In this document: in pieces, positions 24,901-32,022 of the stretch | Numbering within the stretch: position 1 is the first letter of the stretch | How the letters are laid out: every line of letters begins with the position of its first letter | Origin: an uncultured Bacilli bacterium | Lineage (GTDB): Bacteria > Bacillota_I > Bacilli_A > RF39 > UBA660 | DNA length: 50,832 nucleotides | NCBI GenBank assembly: GCA_934086395.1 | Contig: CAKOIE010000005.1 | Coordinates: 1 to 50,832, forward strand | Direction: 5' to 3' | The notes under the pieces: model-generated | What the model saw: the letters and a program-made list of their open reading frames with translations, nothing else | Told to the model about the DNA's origin: nothing | The model's database searches: none | Position numbers and translations under genes: made by a program

Positions 24901-25175
24901 TAACTTTGAAATATAAATCCAATTTTATGATTTCTATAAGTATCCCAATCTCTATCATTATAATTTTTAGTACTTATTCCATTAATAATTAAATCTCCAC
25001 TATCATATTTATCTAATCCACCAATAATATTTAAAAGTGTTGTTTTACCACTTCCTGAAGGACCCAATATTGATGCAAATTCATTATCTCTAAAATTAAC
25101 ACTTACATTATCAAGTGCTTTTTGAGTATAATTATCTACTTTATATTCTTTACAAATATTTTTAATTTCAAGCAT
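21996..25175 (-). CDS. MacB/FtsX-type ABC transporter, ATPase and permease in one chain
   Basis: 1059 residues from ATG 25175, chosen because AGGAGG lies nine bases before it; an ATG 36 bp further upstream has no RBS. Residues 1-225 are a LolD/MacB-like ATPase (Walker A GPSGSGKTT, signature LSGGQMQR, Walker B ILLADEPTGALD). One helix at about 258-280 (LLVSFASSIGIIGIALILG) is followed by a roughly 600-residue, Ser/Asp-rich external domain, then three C-terminal helices with the FtsX core (ERTKEIGILRAIGASKKNI). This is the one-helix-plus-three arrangement of type VII ABC transporters, which work by mechanotransmission rather than passage of substrate. The external domain is far larger than MacB's. 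It is a single-gene unit. Confidence 0.9.
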   Translation of the reverse strand: MLEIKNICKEYKVDNYTQKALDNVSVNFRDNEFASILGPSGSGKTTLLNIIGGLDKYDSGDLIINGISTKNYNDRDWDTYRNHKIGFIFQSYNLIGHQTILSNVELALTLAGISKAERRKRAIEALDKVGLKDHINKRPNQLSGGQMQRVAIARALINNPDILLADEPTGALDSVTSVQIMELLKEVAKDKLVIMVTHNPELAKKYSTRIIELKDGKIISDNNPCKEKSKISKKIDNVKKTSMSFITALSLSFNNLMIKKKRTLLVSFASSIGIIGIALILGLSTGFQNYIDKLQEDTLASYPLTITTEHSDLTNMLLTMVSDESDNEGDKVIEKQYISSMFGNVKSNDLKTFKGYIDENYDLIKNDISTIKYSYNVEPLIYTRDVTHKITKINPSDMFSSFGASSMYSFSSVFNQMIDDISSLEKDYSVLAGSWPKNYNEMVIVLSSKNTISDLLVYSLGLRDSSELNNMIKDIMAGKEVNIKNDPMEFTYEDLMNVKLKLVNPSDMYKYNSKYKVYEDLSEDSDYVKKIYDNAEELKIVGVVAPNSSNSSMSLMAGVAYPSSLTKHIIELASESEIVKKQLENENIDVFTNKAFDSKKSNTNINFEDMISIDKDMLQSAFGITLDENKLKNMTSGYTKKIEESISTDNSGALNDFNKVLNDIMNGFINDYDSNPRESITKDDKVYKVISLSKVSDYVNEYINNDGVSDSLSELEKNYYVPSSVFKDAYKGLLLAFLNSYIGSYSVNDSSFNDGTEVKALFNKDLIDGSLDIFLKSSAVSLTGSKMADGMIEAKMKVNILTTVGELSNNLLKDVASSFNVDQDKIAKAFKFNLSEKELSRLMNAFSSDEMGSASSNLSSLGYQNIENPSMISLYFNSFDSKENVLKFIDNYNEEVKNNNEEEKIINYTDTTGILMKSVKKIVDSVSYVLIAFVSISLIVSSIMIGIITYISVLERTKEIGILRAIGASKKNISSIFNAETFIIGLLSGIIGIGISLILLVFINQLIHKLTGNPDITAVLPLISSLILISLSVVLTLIGGLIPSRIASKKDPVEALKTE

Positions 25176-25251
25176 AATTATATACCTCCTAGATAAATAA
25201 TATTTTATCACACAAGATAATTTTATTGAAGAATTTCAAAAATTATAACTA

Positions 25252-25344
25252 TCAAAATTTAAAAAAAAATAAAAGGATAACCCCTCCGATTAACGGTGAA
25301 ACCATCCATTGAAAAATATTATTAAAATGACTACAATAATTCAA
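25252..25344 (-). other. Possible remnant of a small hydrophobic peptide
   Basis: The 25212-25553 gap has no convincing gene. A minus-strand frame ends with a hydrophobic segment, FQWMVSPLIGGVILLFFFKF, followed by TGA at 25252-25254. It faintly recalls Fst-like type I toxins (an xAPxxVG-type core), but has no RBS and only a TTG or an internal ATG as a start. Near 25390-25410 lies a GC-richer patch (CAGCACGGCCTC) of unknown role. Promoter-like TATTAT/TATAG boxes for the next gene lie near 25525-25540. Confidence 0.2.
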
Positions 25345-25553
25345 ATAAAACAAACAAATTTTTTAATCAAAAAATGTAACTATACTGGTACTTCAGCACG
25401 GCCTCATTTCAAGAAATTATAGCAATTTAAAAATGTTAAAAAAAACTATAATTACAATATATTAAAAATTATTACAAAACTTTACACATTACTTAACAAA
25501 TAATTGTAAAAATTCCTAAAAATATATTATATTTATTATAGAAGAGGTAATTT

Positions 25554-26120
25554 ATGGAAATAACAAATAAAAATCCTAAAATAATAATGCTAGCTGGTAA
25601 AGCTCGTGCTGGTAAAGATACAACAGCTAGTTTTATTAAAGAATATGGAGAAAAAAATAATTTAAAAGTTATAAACTTACAATTTAGTTTTTATATTAAA
25701 TATTATGCTAAATTAATAAGTTCATGGGATGGCTCTGAAGAAACTAAACCTAGAACCCTATTACAACAACTAGGTACTGATATTATTAGAGACAAAATTG
25801 ATAATTATTATTTTATTAAAAGAATCGTTGATGATATTAAGGTGCTTAGCTATTTTGCAGATATTATAACTATAAGTGATGCAAGATTACCGGAAGAATT
25901 AGATACAATAAATAGTACATACTCAAATGTCATCAAAATAAATATAGTTAGACCAGAATTTGATAATAGTTTAAACCAAACCGAAAGTGTTCACAGAACT
26001 GAAACAGCTCTAGACAATTATAATAAATATAACTATGAAATTATTAATGAAGGTACATTAGAAGAATTAAAAACAAATATATTTGATCTATTAGATCATG
26101 ATTATGGAAAGAAGGAATAA
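25554..26120 (+). CDS. P-loop nucleoside/nucleotide kinase-like protein
   Basis: 188 residues. The P-loop is GKARAGKDT at 15-23, the K-x-x-x-GKD-T form seen in deoxynucleoside monophosphate kinases and related adenylate-kinase-like proteins. Later elements agree: LLQQLGTDIIRDKI, then ITISDARLPEEL, which corresponds to a Walker B/substrate strand with an Arg. Proteins of this group phosphorylate nucleotides, but the substrate cannot be read from the sequence. RBS GAAGAGG. The SDR gene starts 3 bp after its stop, so the two form an operon. Confidence 0.7.
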   Translation: MEITNKNPKIIMLAGKARAGKDTTASFIKEYGEKNNLKVINLQFSFYIKYYAKLISSWDGSEETKPRTLLQQLGTDIIRDKIDNYYFIKRIVDDIKVLSYFADIITISDARLPEELDTINSTYSNVIKINIVRPEFDNSLNQTESVHRTETALDNYNKYNYEIINEGTLEELKTNIFDLLDHDYGKKE

Positions 26121-26123
26121 AAA

Positions 26124-26993
26124 ATGAAAGATATTTATGTAATAACAGGAGGAGCATCAGGTATAGGTTTAGCAACTGCCAAAATGATGCCAAAAGAAAA
26201 TAGTTTAGTAATAATAAGTGGAAGAAATGAAGAAAAACTAATTAACGCTACTAAAGAAATAAAAGACTGTGGTATTAATGTAGAATATTATGTATGTGAT
26301 ACATCAAATCGTGAAAATGTTGAAAGACTAGCTCAATTTTCCAAAAGTAAAGGAAATGTAGTAGCAGTAGTTAACTCAGCAGGAATTTCAGGAACCGGTA
26401 ACACATCAGAAAAAATTCTAAAAATAAATGCTTTAGGAACAATTTATATTAATCAAGAGTTTTATAAAGTAATGAATGGAGGCTGTATTTGTGATGTTGC
26501 ATCATGTTCAGCATATCTAGTACCAAACATAATGATACCTAAAAAAAGTTATCATCTTGCACTTAATAATGAAGAATTATTTATTAAAAAAGTTGTCAAA
26601 AGATGTAATTTAGTTGGTAAAAACAATGCATCTCAAATGGCATATTGTCTATCTAAAAATTTTGTTATATGGTATGTTAAAAATTCAGCTTATAAATATG
26701 CTAAAGAAAAAAATATTCGTGTTGTTTCTGTATCTCCAGGTTTTGTTCACACTCCAATGACAGTAAAAGAAGCTAATGAACCAGGTACTCAGTTATGTTT
26801 ACATTATTCCGGATTTGACCGTGGTGCTAAGCCAGAGGAAATAGGTTACTTAATAAGTACAATCATCAATCCTCAAAATGGCTACTTAACTGGTACTGAT
26901 ATCTTAGTTGATGGGGGTACAACATCTGCTGGATTCGGCATGAAAGTAGTTAATAAACCAAATTCCAGACCAGAAATCAAAGAAAACTGGTAA
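26124..26993 (+). CDS. Short-chain dehydrogenase/reductase (SDR)
   Basis: 289 residues, classical SDR layout: cofactor motif TGGASGIG at 8-15, ISGRNEEK after strand two (an Arg that favours NADP(H)), NSAG in place of NNAG, a Ser in CDVASCSAY, and the catalytic YxxxK as YCLSK. The C-terminus has PGFVHTPM and the common ending GTDILVDGG. About 40 extra residues lie between the catalytic Ser and Tyr (LVPNIMIPKKSYHLALNNEE), as in some 3-alpha-hydroxysteroid dehydrogenases. The substrate is not known; a hydroxysteroid or other alcohol is possible. It is co-transcribed with the kinase-like gene. Confidence 0.9.
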   Translation: MKDIYVITGGASGIGLATAKMMPKENSLVIISGRNEEKLINATKEIKDCGINVEYYVCDTSNRENVERLAQFSKSKGNVVAVVNSAGISGTGNTSEKILKINALGTIYINQEFYKVMNGGCICDVASCSAYLVPNIMIPKKSYHLALNNEELFIKKVVKRCNLVGKNNASQMAYCLSKNFVIWYVKNSAYKYAKEKNIRVVSVSPGFVHTPMTVKEANEPGTQLCLHYSGFDRGAKPEEIGYLISTIINPQNGYLTGTDILVDGGTTSAGFGMKVVNKPNSRPEIKENW

Positions 26994-27006
26994 AAAAATT
27001 GCTAAC

Positions 27007-27037
27007 AAAAATGATTAGTGCAAACTAACCATTTTTT
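27007..27037. terminator. Bidirectional terminator between the SDR and CPBP genes
   Basis: AATGATTAGT and ACTAACCATT pair (one A-C mismatch on the plus strand, G-U on the minus) around GCAA, with T-runs on both sides. The two genes converge here. Confidence 0.75.
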
Positions 27038-28448
27038 ATTTGTCTCTATTTAAAATAGACATTTTATCTTCACTAACTAATAAATAATCTCCATAATCAG
27101 CGTCATATGCATCAACATATGATATATTATTTTCTCTATCATGTAATATTCTCAATTCAGAAGTAGTACTTAATAAATATTTTTTATAATTATTTTTAAT
27201 ACCATCAACAAAACTATTCTCATTTGATAAACTATTTTTATAAATAAAATTATATTTTAAGAACGGATTAGCACTATCAGTATAATCTACATAAGCAAGA
27301 ACATAATAATCTTTTTCTTCCATTATTATATAATCATATAACGATTCACATTCTATCTCTACACTATAATTAGTGTTTAAATTAGTAAATACTAGATTAT
27401 CTTTATCATTTTTACTTAATTTAAATGAATACTTTTCACTAGTACTATTTTCTGCATCTTCAAAATTTATAACATTTTCATAATTTATAAAATATTCATC
27501 ATAATTATCTTTAGTTATTGAATATTTCGTAATATTTATACTGTCAAATTTATAATCATCACCAAGTTTGTTTGTAAACAGTCCAGATACAATCGTAAAA
27601 ACCAAAAATAATATAATTCCCACAATTGCAAAAATAATAACAGAACTTTTTTTTGGCTCTTCATCAATATCTTTTATATAAGGTATTAAGTTTAATAATT
27701 CAGCAAAAAAAGATAAAATTGTAAATACTAAAGAAACAACTGACAAAGTAGTAAAAAGTTCGACTGTACTTTGAACAGGAGATATTTTGCTTAAATATAA
27801 TGAAAAGTCCCAAAATCCATGTAAGAAAATTACTGACCAAATATTTTTTGTCTTATAATATATTAAACCCAAAAATATTCCTGTTCCTGCCGCAGACAAC
27901 GCTTGAGAAATAGTTGTAGGAATATCTTGCCCAATTGTATAAATATTTCCTAAATGTATTAATCCAAATATAATACCAGAAATAATAATTGAATACCAAA
28001 CACCTTTTTTGCTATCGCCATATCTTTCTAAAAATTCATTTAAAAGCCATCCACGGCATAAAAATTCTTCAGCAACTCCTATAAGAAAACAGCCAATTAT
28101 TAGGTTCAATATAACAAAAGGATTAAATTTAAATGATGCCATTACACCAAACATTAGCACAAATATTACTGAGCCAATTATATAAAATAAACCATAAAAT
28201 AAACCTTTACTAAATTTTTCACGTGGTTGTGTAAAAACATAAGAATTTTTAAATAGTAACATTACAATTAATACTAATGCTGCTAAAACTGCTTCACTCA
28301 AAACCAAAGTTCCTTGTGGATAACTTGAAAATGCAGTAATTAATGTACCCGAACCATATCCCCAAATTCCTAATTCAGTAATACCCAAAAATACAATTAA
28401 CATAAATATTGTATAAAGTACCACATTAGGCTTTTTCTTTTTATTCAT
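27036..28448 (-). CDS. CPBP-family intramembrane protease with a C-terminal external domain
   Basis: 470 residues. The first 245 residues are a multi-helix CPBP/Abi (Rce1-like) membrane protease: EEFLCR at 127-132 gives the EExxxR motif, FGLIHLGN supplies the second metal/His motif, and FLHGFWD the third. Another helix (VGIILFLVFTIVSGLF) follows after a linker, then about 180 hydrophilic residues predicted outside. CPBP proteins act in prenyl-protein processing, bacteriocin immunity or regulated proteolysis; the fused tail is not typical. It lies 5 bp downstream of a small membrane-protein gene, and the pair is probably controlled at the palindromic promoter at 28939-28967. Confidence 0.85.
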   Translation of the reverse strand: MNKKKKPNVVLYTIFMLIVFLGITELGIWGYGSGTLITAFSSYPQGTLVLSEAVLAALVLIVMLLFKNSYVFTQPREKFSKGLFYGLFYIIGSVIFVLMFGVMASFKFNPFVILNLIIGCFLIGVAEEFLCRGWLLNEFLERYGDSKKGVWYSIIISGIIFGLIHLGNIYTIGQDIPTTISQALSAAGTGIFLGLIYYKTKNIWSVIFLHGFWDFSLYLSKISPVQSTVELFTTLSVVSLVFTILSFFAELLNLIPYIKDIDEEPKKSSVIIFAIVGIILFLVFTIVSGLFTNKLGDDYKFDSINITKYSITKDNYDEYFINYENVINFEDAENSTSEKYSFKLSKNDKDNLVFTNLNTNYSVEIECESLYDYIIMEEKDYYVLAYVDYTDSANPFLKYNFIYKNSLSNENSFVDGIKNNYKKYLLSTTSELRILHDRENNISYVDAYDADYGDYLLVSEDKMSILNRDK

Positions 28449-28453
28449 TTTGA

Positions 28454-28840
28454 TTATTCTCCTTCACTATCCTTATATTGATCATCTCTTAAACTACTTG
28501 TTGGTATATTCTTAATTTCTACACCATTTAATTCACATGTAGTTGTCTCATTTTGAGTTCTTACACAATTATTTACAATTGAAATAGAATATGTTCCAAC
28601 TATTCCCAATAAACACATTAATATTAATATAAAATTAACTACAATACTAACTATAGAAATAATTTTTTCTTCTTTCTTAGTAACAAATCCCAATACAACA
28701 CCAGCGAGTGAAAAAATTAAAACAATAATTAAACCTATTAAAACTCCCTTTACAGAATCATCAAATATCAAAGAACAAAGAACATAAGACAAACATGGAA
28801 TAATTATAGACAAACTAGCTAAAATTTTTTTATTTTTCAC
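28454..28840 (-). CDS. Small membrane protein
   Basis: 128 residues with three hydrophobic segments (about 7-25, 31-54 and 62-86), then a short external tail with two Cys (NCVRTQNETTTCEL) that could form a disulfide. It resembles the DUF4190-like small membrane proteins of Firmicutes, but the match is loose. It is the first gene of a two-gene operon with the CPBP protease, with RBS GAGGT before the ATG. Accessory or immunity role is possible; function unknown. Confidence 0.65.
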   Translation of the reverse strand: MKNKKILASLSIIIPCLSYVLCSLIFDDSVKGVLIGLIIVLIFSLAGVVLGFVTKKEEKIISIVSIVVNFILILMCLLGIVGTYSISIVNNCVRTQNETTTCELNGVEIKNIPTSSLRDDQYKDSEGE

Positions 28841-28938
28841 AAAATTACCTCCTCTCTATTTTTTATCAAGATACATCATAATAATAGATTAATTTAACCA
28901 TAATAAAACTAACTACTCTCACTCTATCTTGCATCTTT

Positions 28939-28967
28939 ACTATACACTTAATAATATATTAAGTCAA
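28939..28967 (-). promoter_or_regulatory. Promoter with embedded palindromic operator for the CPBP operon
   Basis: On the minus strand, TTGACT (28962-28967) and TATAGT (28939-28944) are separated by exactly 17 bp, each matching consensus at five of six positions. A perfect palindrome, ACTTAATA-ATA-TATTAAGT (28946-28964), fills the spacer and part of the -35 box. A TATACT box at 28981-28986 could serve the divergent XRE gene. The placement would block both promoters when bound, most simply by the XRE protein encoded at 29048. Confidence 0.65.
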
Positions 28968-29047
28968 TATTTTCTTTCGCTATACTAATAAAGACAATAA
29001 GTTTATCAAATTATAAAATAAAGTTGAATTTAGTCAGGTGATTACTA

Positions 29048-29323
29048 ATGAAATTAATTGATAATTTATCATTAAATCTTAAATATTATCGAAAAATTTA
29101 TAAACTATCTCAAGAAAAATTTGCTGAAATACTTGGTACAACTTTGTCCTATCTTAACCAAATAGAAAATAAAAAAGTTGATGTTAGATTATCTACAGTG
29201 GATAAATTTGCAAATAATATAAATAAATTTGATAATAAAATTAACATTAAATCAGAAGATTTAATTAAATACGATAAAAAACATATAACTAACTATACTA
29301 GAATAGATGAAAAAAAGAAATGA
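29048..29323 (+). CDS. Small XRE-family regulator
   Basis: 91 residues. An XRE helix-turn-helix covers residues 6-60, with LSQEKFAEILGTTLSYLNQI as the recognition region. The remaining 30 residues are Lys-rich and carry no known sensor domain. RBS AGGTGATT. It diverges from the CPBP operon across a palindromic site, so repression of that operon and of itself is likely, though inferred. Its stop codon lies inside a bidirectional terminator. Confidence 0.85.
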   Translation: MKLIDNLSLNLKYYRKIYKLSQEKFAEILGTTLSYLNQIENKKVDVRLSTVDKFANNINKFDNKINIKSEDLIKYDKKHITNYTRIDEKKK

Positions 29324-29354
29324 GTTAATTATTCCAAATTATTCATTTCTTTTT
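29312..29354. terminator. Bidirectional terminator overlapping two stop codons
   Basis: AAAAAGAAATGA and TCATTTCTTTTT form a 12-bp stem. It ends the XRE gene on the plus strand and the cadherin-like protein gene on the minus strand, including the last codons of both. Confidence 0.8.
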
Positions 29355-30935
29355 ATTTTTCTTTTTACTTTTATTTTTAGAATTACTCTTCTTATTTTTT
29401 TTAACATTATTTTTGCTTGCCTTATATAAATCTAAATATAAACTAGTCTTATTAGCTAATATATTATTTTTTAAAGATTCAATCAAAATCTTTCTCTTAT
29501 CCACTTCACTTAACTTATCAAAAAATTTAGTTAATCCTTTGTATTTATAATTTAAATTATACCTAGTTAATAATTCATCTAAAGTTAATTCTTCAATCGA
29601 TTTCTTCTTCTTTAGTAACTTAACAATACTATTTTTATTTTTATATCCTAAATATATTAATCCTACTGGAATAATTAAATAAAGAATCACAAACATATTA
29701 ACTTTTTTAACACTTATATTAATAGTATAAACCGTATTAGATGTATCGAGAGCAGTAACAGTTATATAAATTACACTACCATTTTTTAAATTCTCATTTC
29801 CACTAATTACATATGAAGCCTTTTCATCATCAAGAACCGGACTAATATCTAAACTTTTATCATTTCTTTTAATTTCTAAATTATAATTTCTTACTTTTTT
29901 ACTAAACTTCAAATTGTAACCTTTTATATCAATAGATTTTAAATAACTATTATTTGAAAAAGATTCTATAGGCTTAATAATATTTAAAACATAAGTTTTT
30001 TCATTATTTTCCTTATCAGCAATTTTAATTAATACTATGTTATTACCTGGTTTAATATTAACCTTACCACCATTATATCCTTTAACAAATGAACAATCTT
30101 TATTCAAAATTTTAGGCGAAATATTTACATAATTTACTTTATTACCAACTTCGATATTATAGTCATTAACATCACTTTTAAAATCAAAAATAATCGTATT
30201 TCCTGCATCATTTTTAATAATTAAATCTTCTAGTGTTTTATCTATATTATTATCAACATATTTTTTATTAACAATATTTAAAATATATGCTCTACTAGCA
30301 CCACTTTCACTAGTAACAACTATTGGAACAACTACTCTTTCAAAATGTTTAGTTAAGGTTATCTTTCCAGTACCACTCACATTTGCAAAACTGTTATTAG
30401 CAACTGTCTCAATATTAATTTCACTTAAATCAGTTTCATAAGTATAATTAAATTTATTAATATCAAAATCTTCAATTTCTACATCATTAATTTTTATACT
30501 TTTTAAAAAATTATCATCACTAATAACTTTAACCTTCGTGCTAACTTCTTTTACATCTTTTAACTCCCCAGAATCATAAATACCATAGGAAATATTTGTA
30601 ACTTTTAAATTATATTCCCCAGACTTACTAGCTTTAAATAGTAAAATACCAAATTCTTGTAATCCATTTACTACATTTTGTGATATACTTTCATTATTTT
30701 TCACATTCCATAAATTAGAATAATTACTTCTTACATCAACTAAGGAAAGACCATCAAGTTCTGCTATATCATACTTAATATAATTATACTCATCATCAGA
30801 TTTAAAAGATAATCTACAAATAACTTGATCATTTACATTAATTTTATTTTTATCACAAGAAAGTAAAAAATTATTATCTGCAAACACAACATTTGGTAAT
30901 AATAAAAAAGTAAATAATAAAATAAATTTTTTCAT
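29343..30935 (-). CDS. Secreted, C-terminally anchored protein with cadherin-like beta-sandwich repeats
   Basis: 530 residues. A signal peptide (MKKFILLFTFLLLPNVVFA) is followed by a cohesin-like N-terminal domain (about 20-145). Three cadherin-like beta-sandwich units (Cadherin-like, PF12733 type) follow, each starting LKSI/LEDL and ending in a YxLNI-type strand (YILNIVNK, YVLNIIKP, YTINISVKK). A membrane helix near 405-425 and a cytoplasmic part ending in a Lys-rich tail come last. The layout is of a surface adhesin or scaffold tethered at its C-terminus. The next gene upstream (30956) encodes another anchored protein only 20 bp away, so they likely form an operon. Confidence 0.8.
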   Translation of the reverse strand: MKKFILLFTFLLLPNVVFADNNFLLSCDKNKINVNDQVICRLSFKSDDEYNYIKYDIAELDGLSLVDVRSNYSNLWNVKNNESISQNVVNGLQEFGILLFKASKSGEYNLKVTNISYGIYDSGELKDVKEVSTKVKVISDDNFLKSIKINDVEIEDFDINKFNYTYETDLSEINIETVANNSFANVSGTGKITLTKHFERVVVPIVVTSESGASRAYILNIVNKKYVDNNIDKTLEDLIIKNDAGNTIIFDFKSDVNDYNIEVGNKVNYVNISPKILNKDCSFVKGYNGGKVNIKPGNNIVLIKIADKENNEKTYVLNIIKPIESFSNNSYLKSIDIKGYNLKFSKKVRNYNLEIKRNDKSLDISPVLDDEKASYVISGNENLKNGSVIYITVTALDTSNTVYTINISVKKVNMFVILYLIIPVGLIYLGYKNKNSIVKLLKKKKSIEELTLDELLTRYNLNYKYKGLTKFFDKLSEVDKRKILIESLKNNILANKTSLYLDLYKASKNNVKKNKKSNSKNKSKKKNKKK

Positions 30936-30955
30936 TTCTACCCACCCATTAATAA

Positions 30956-31333
30956 TTATTTATAAGAAAACTCAAATCTAGTATCTTTATCATGACCAAC
31001 CAAAGTTAAATCACTATCACTAGATACATATACATCATATGACAAAGTTAAATTATCTATTAAATCTCTACCATTAATTTTATAAAAAAATGTTTTAGAA
31101 TTTAATTTAATATAATCTCTACTTATATCTTCTACTTTTAAATTTAATTGACACTTTTCATCATCAGTAGCAAACTTAATATCATCATTTATCATAACAC
31201 TATAAGATTCGCTATAATTGTTACATTTGATATGTAACTTATAAGTATCATCCACGGGCTTAATATAATTATATATTAAAAAAACTCCTAGAAAACATAA
31301 TAGAACTATAACAATTTTTATAACTTTTTTCAT
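30956..31333 (-). CDS. Small membrane-anchored extracytoplasmic protein
   Basis: 125 residues. An uncleaved-type N-terminal helix (residues 5-24) precedes a hydrophilic domain of about 100 residues with two Cys (Cys37 and Cys60) and alternating strands. No family recognised. It lies just upstream of the cadherin-like surface protein gene on the same strand and may be expressed with it. Confidence 0.6.
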   Translation of the reverse strand: MKKVIKIVIVLLCFLGVFLIYNYIKPVDDTYKLHIKCNNYSESYSVMINDDIKFATDDEKCQLNLKVEDISRDYIKLNSKTFFYKINGRDLIDNLTLSYDVYVSSDSDLTLVGHDKDTRFEFSYK

Positions 31334-31395
31334 ATTAATTAGTTCCCTTCTTCATCCCCTATAGTATATCATGTAACTTACCTTTAGTAAATTAG

Positions 31396-31422
31396 AAAAA
31401 GAACTCTAAAAATTTAAAGTTC
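31396..31422 (-). terminator. Terminator of the holin-like gene pair
   Basis: GAACTTTAAA and TTTAGAGTTC form a 10-bp stem (one G-U) with a 2-nt loop on the minus strand, followed by TTTTTC. It lies 32 bp past the stop at 31454. Confidence 0.8.
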
Positions 31423-31453
31423 TCCCAAATAAATAATTTTAAATTTTAATAAT

Positions 31454-31708
31454 TTAACTTATTTCACCATCATTATTTCTTTTAATAGAATCATATAAAC
31501 CACCTGCTGACAAAGCTGAAATTAAACATATAACCAAAGCACTCCATATATTTGTATCTAACTTTAAAAAATATACTAATATCCCTGATAAAACTCCAAT
31601 AACAATATTTTGAAATGGAATATATTTACTATCTAATCCTAAATATTTACTAATATAACCAATAATTAAAGTCATAAGTGAAATAATACTAGGAATTGTT
31701 ATCTCCAT
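31454..31708 (-). CDS. Holin-like small membrane protein
   Basis: 84 residues from ATG 31708 (RBS GGTGAT); longer starts lie within the neighbouring gene. Two or three hydrophobic segments (about 5-22, 30-45 and 51-70), with the Gly/Ala-rich second part LICLISALSAGGLYDS and a charged tail. Length and pattern match phage holins of Gram-positive bacteria. Holins let endolysins without signal peptides cross the membrane. Its start overlaps the XhlA-like gene by 20 bp. The leaderless amidase at 33936-35162 is the likely partner, by inference. Confidence 0.65.
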   Translation of the reverse strand: MEITIPSIISLMTLIIGYISKYLGLDSKYIPFQNIVIGVLSGILVYFLKLDTNIWSALVICLISALSAGGLYDSIKRNNDGEIS

Positions 31709-31916
31709 TTGCATCACCACTTTTCCAGTTATGTTCCAAATACATAATTCTTTTTTCATGATTTTTAGTTGTAATAAGAACTTCTTCCATTGAATTAGTT
31801 AGTCCCACAATCGTTACATTTAATCTAGTTAAATTATTATTAAGTTTAATTATAGGTGTTATTATTGATATTAATGATACAATTAATCCAACAATAATAA
31901 TTATTGTACTATCCAC
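31689..31916 (-). CDS. XhlA-like small membrane protein
   Basis: 75 residues starting at GTG 31916 with RBS GGTGA. A membrane helix (residues 3-24) is followed by a short amphipathic coiled-coil stretch (TRLNVTIVGLTNSMEEVL, then KNHEKRIMYLEHNW). That is the layout of XhlA/hemolysin-type accessory proteins of phage lysis modules, though with the helix at the N-terminus instead of the C-terminus. It is coupled to the holin-like gene. Confidence 0.55.
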   Translation of the reverse strand: MDSTIIIIVGLIVSLISIITPIIKLNNNLTRLNVTIVGLTNSMEEVLITTKNHEKRIMYLEHNWKSGDANGDNNS

Positions 31917-32022
31917 ATTCCATCACCCATATTATTTTATGTTACATAACGACTTAACGAATTGGCATATATCACTTTTATTTTAAAAAAAATTATGTTA
32001 ATATTTATACTAGGTGAAAGCC

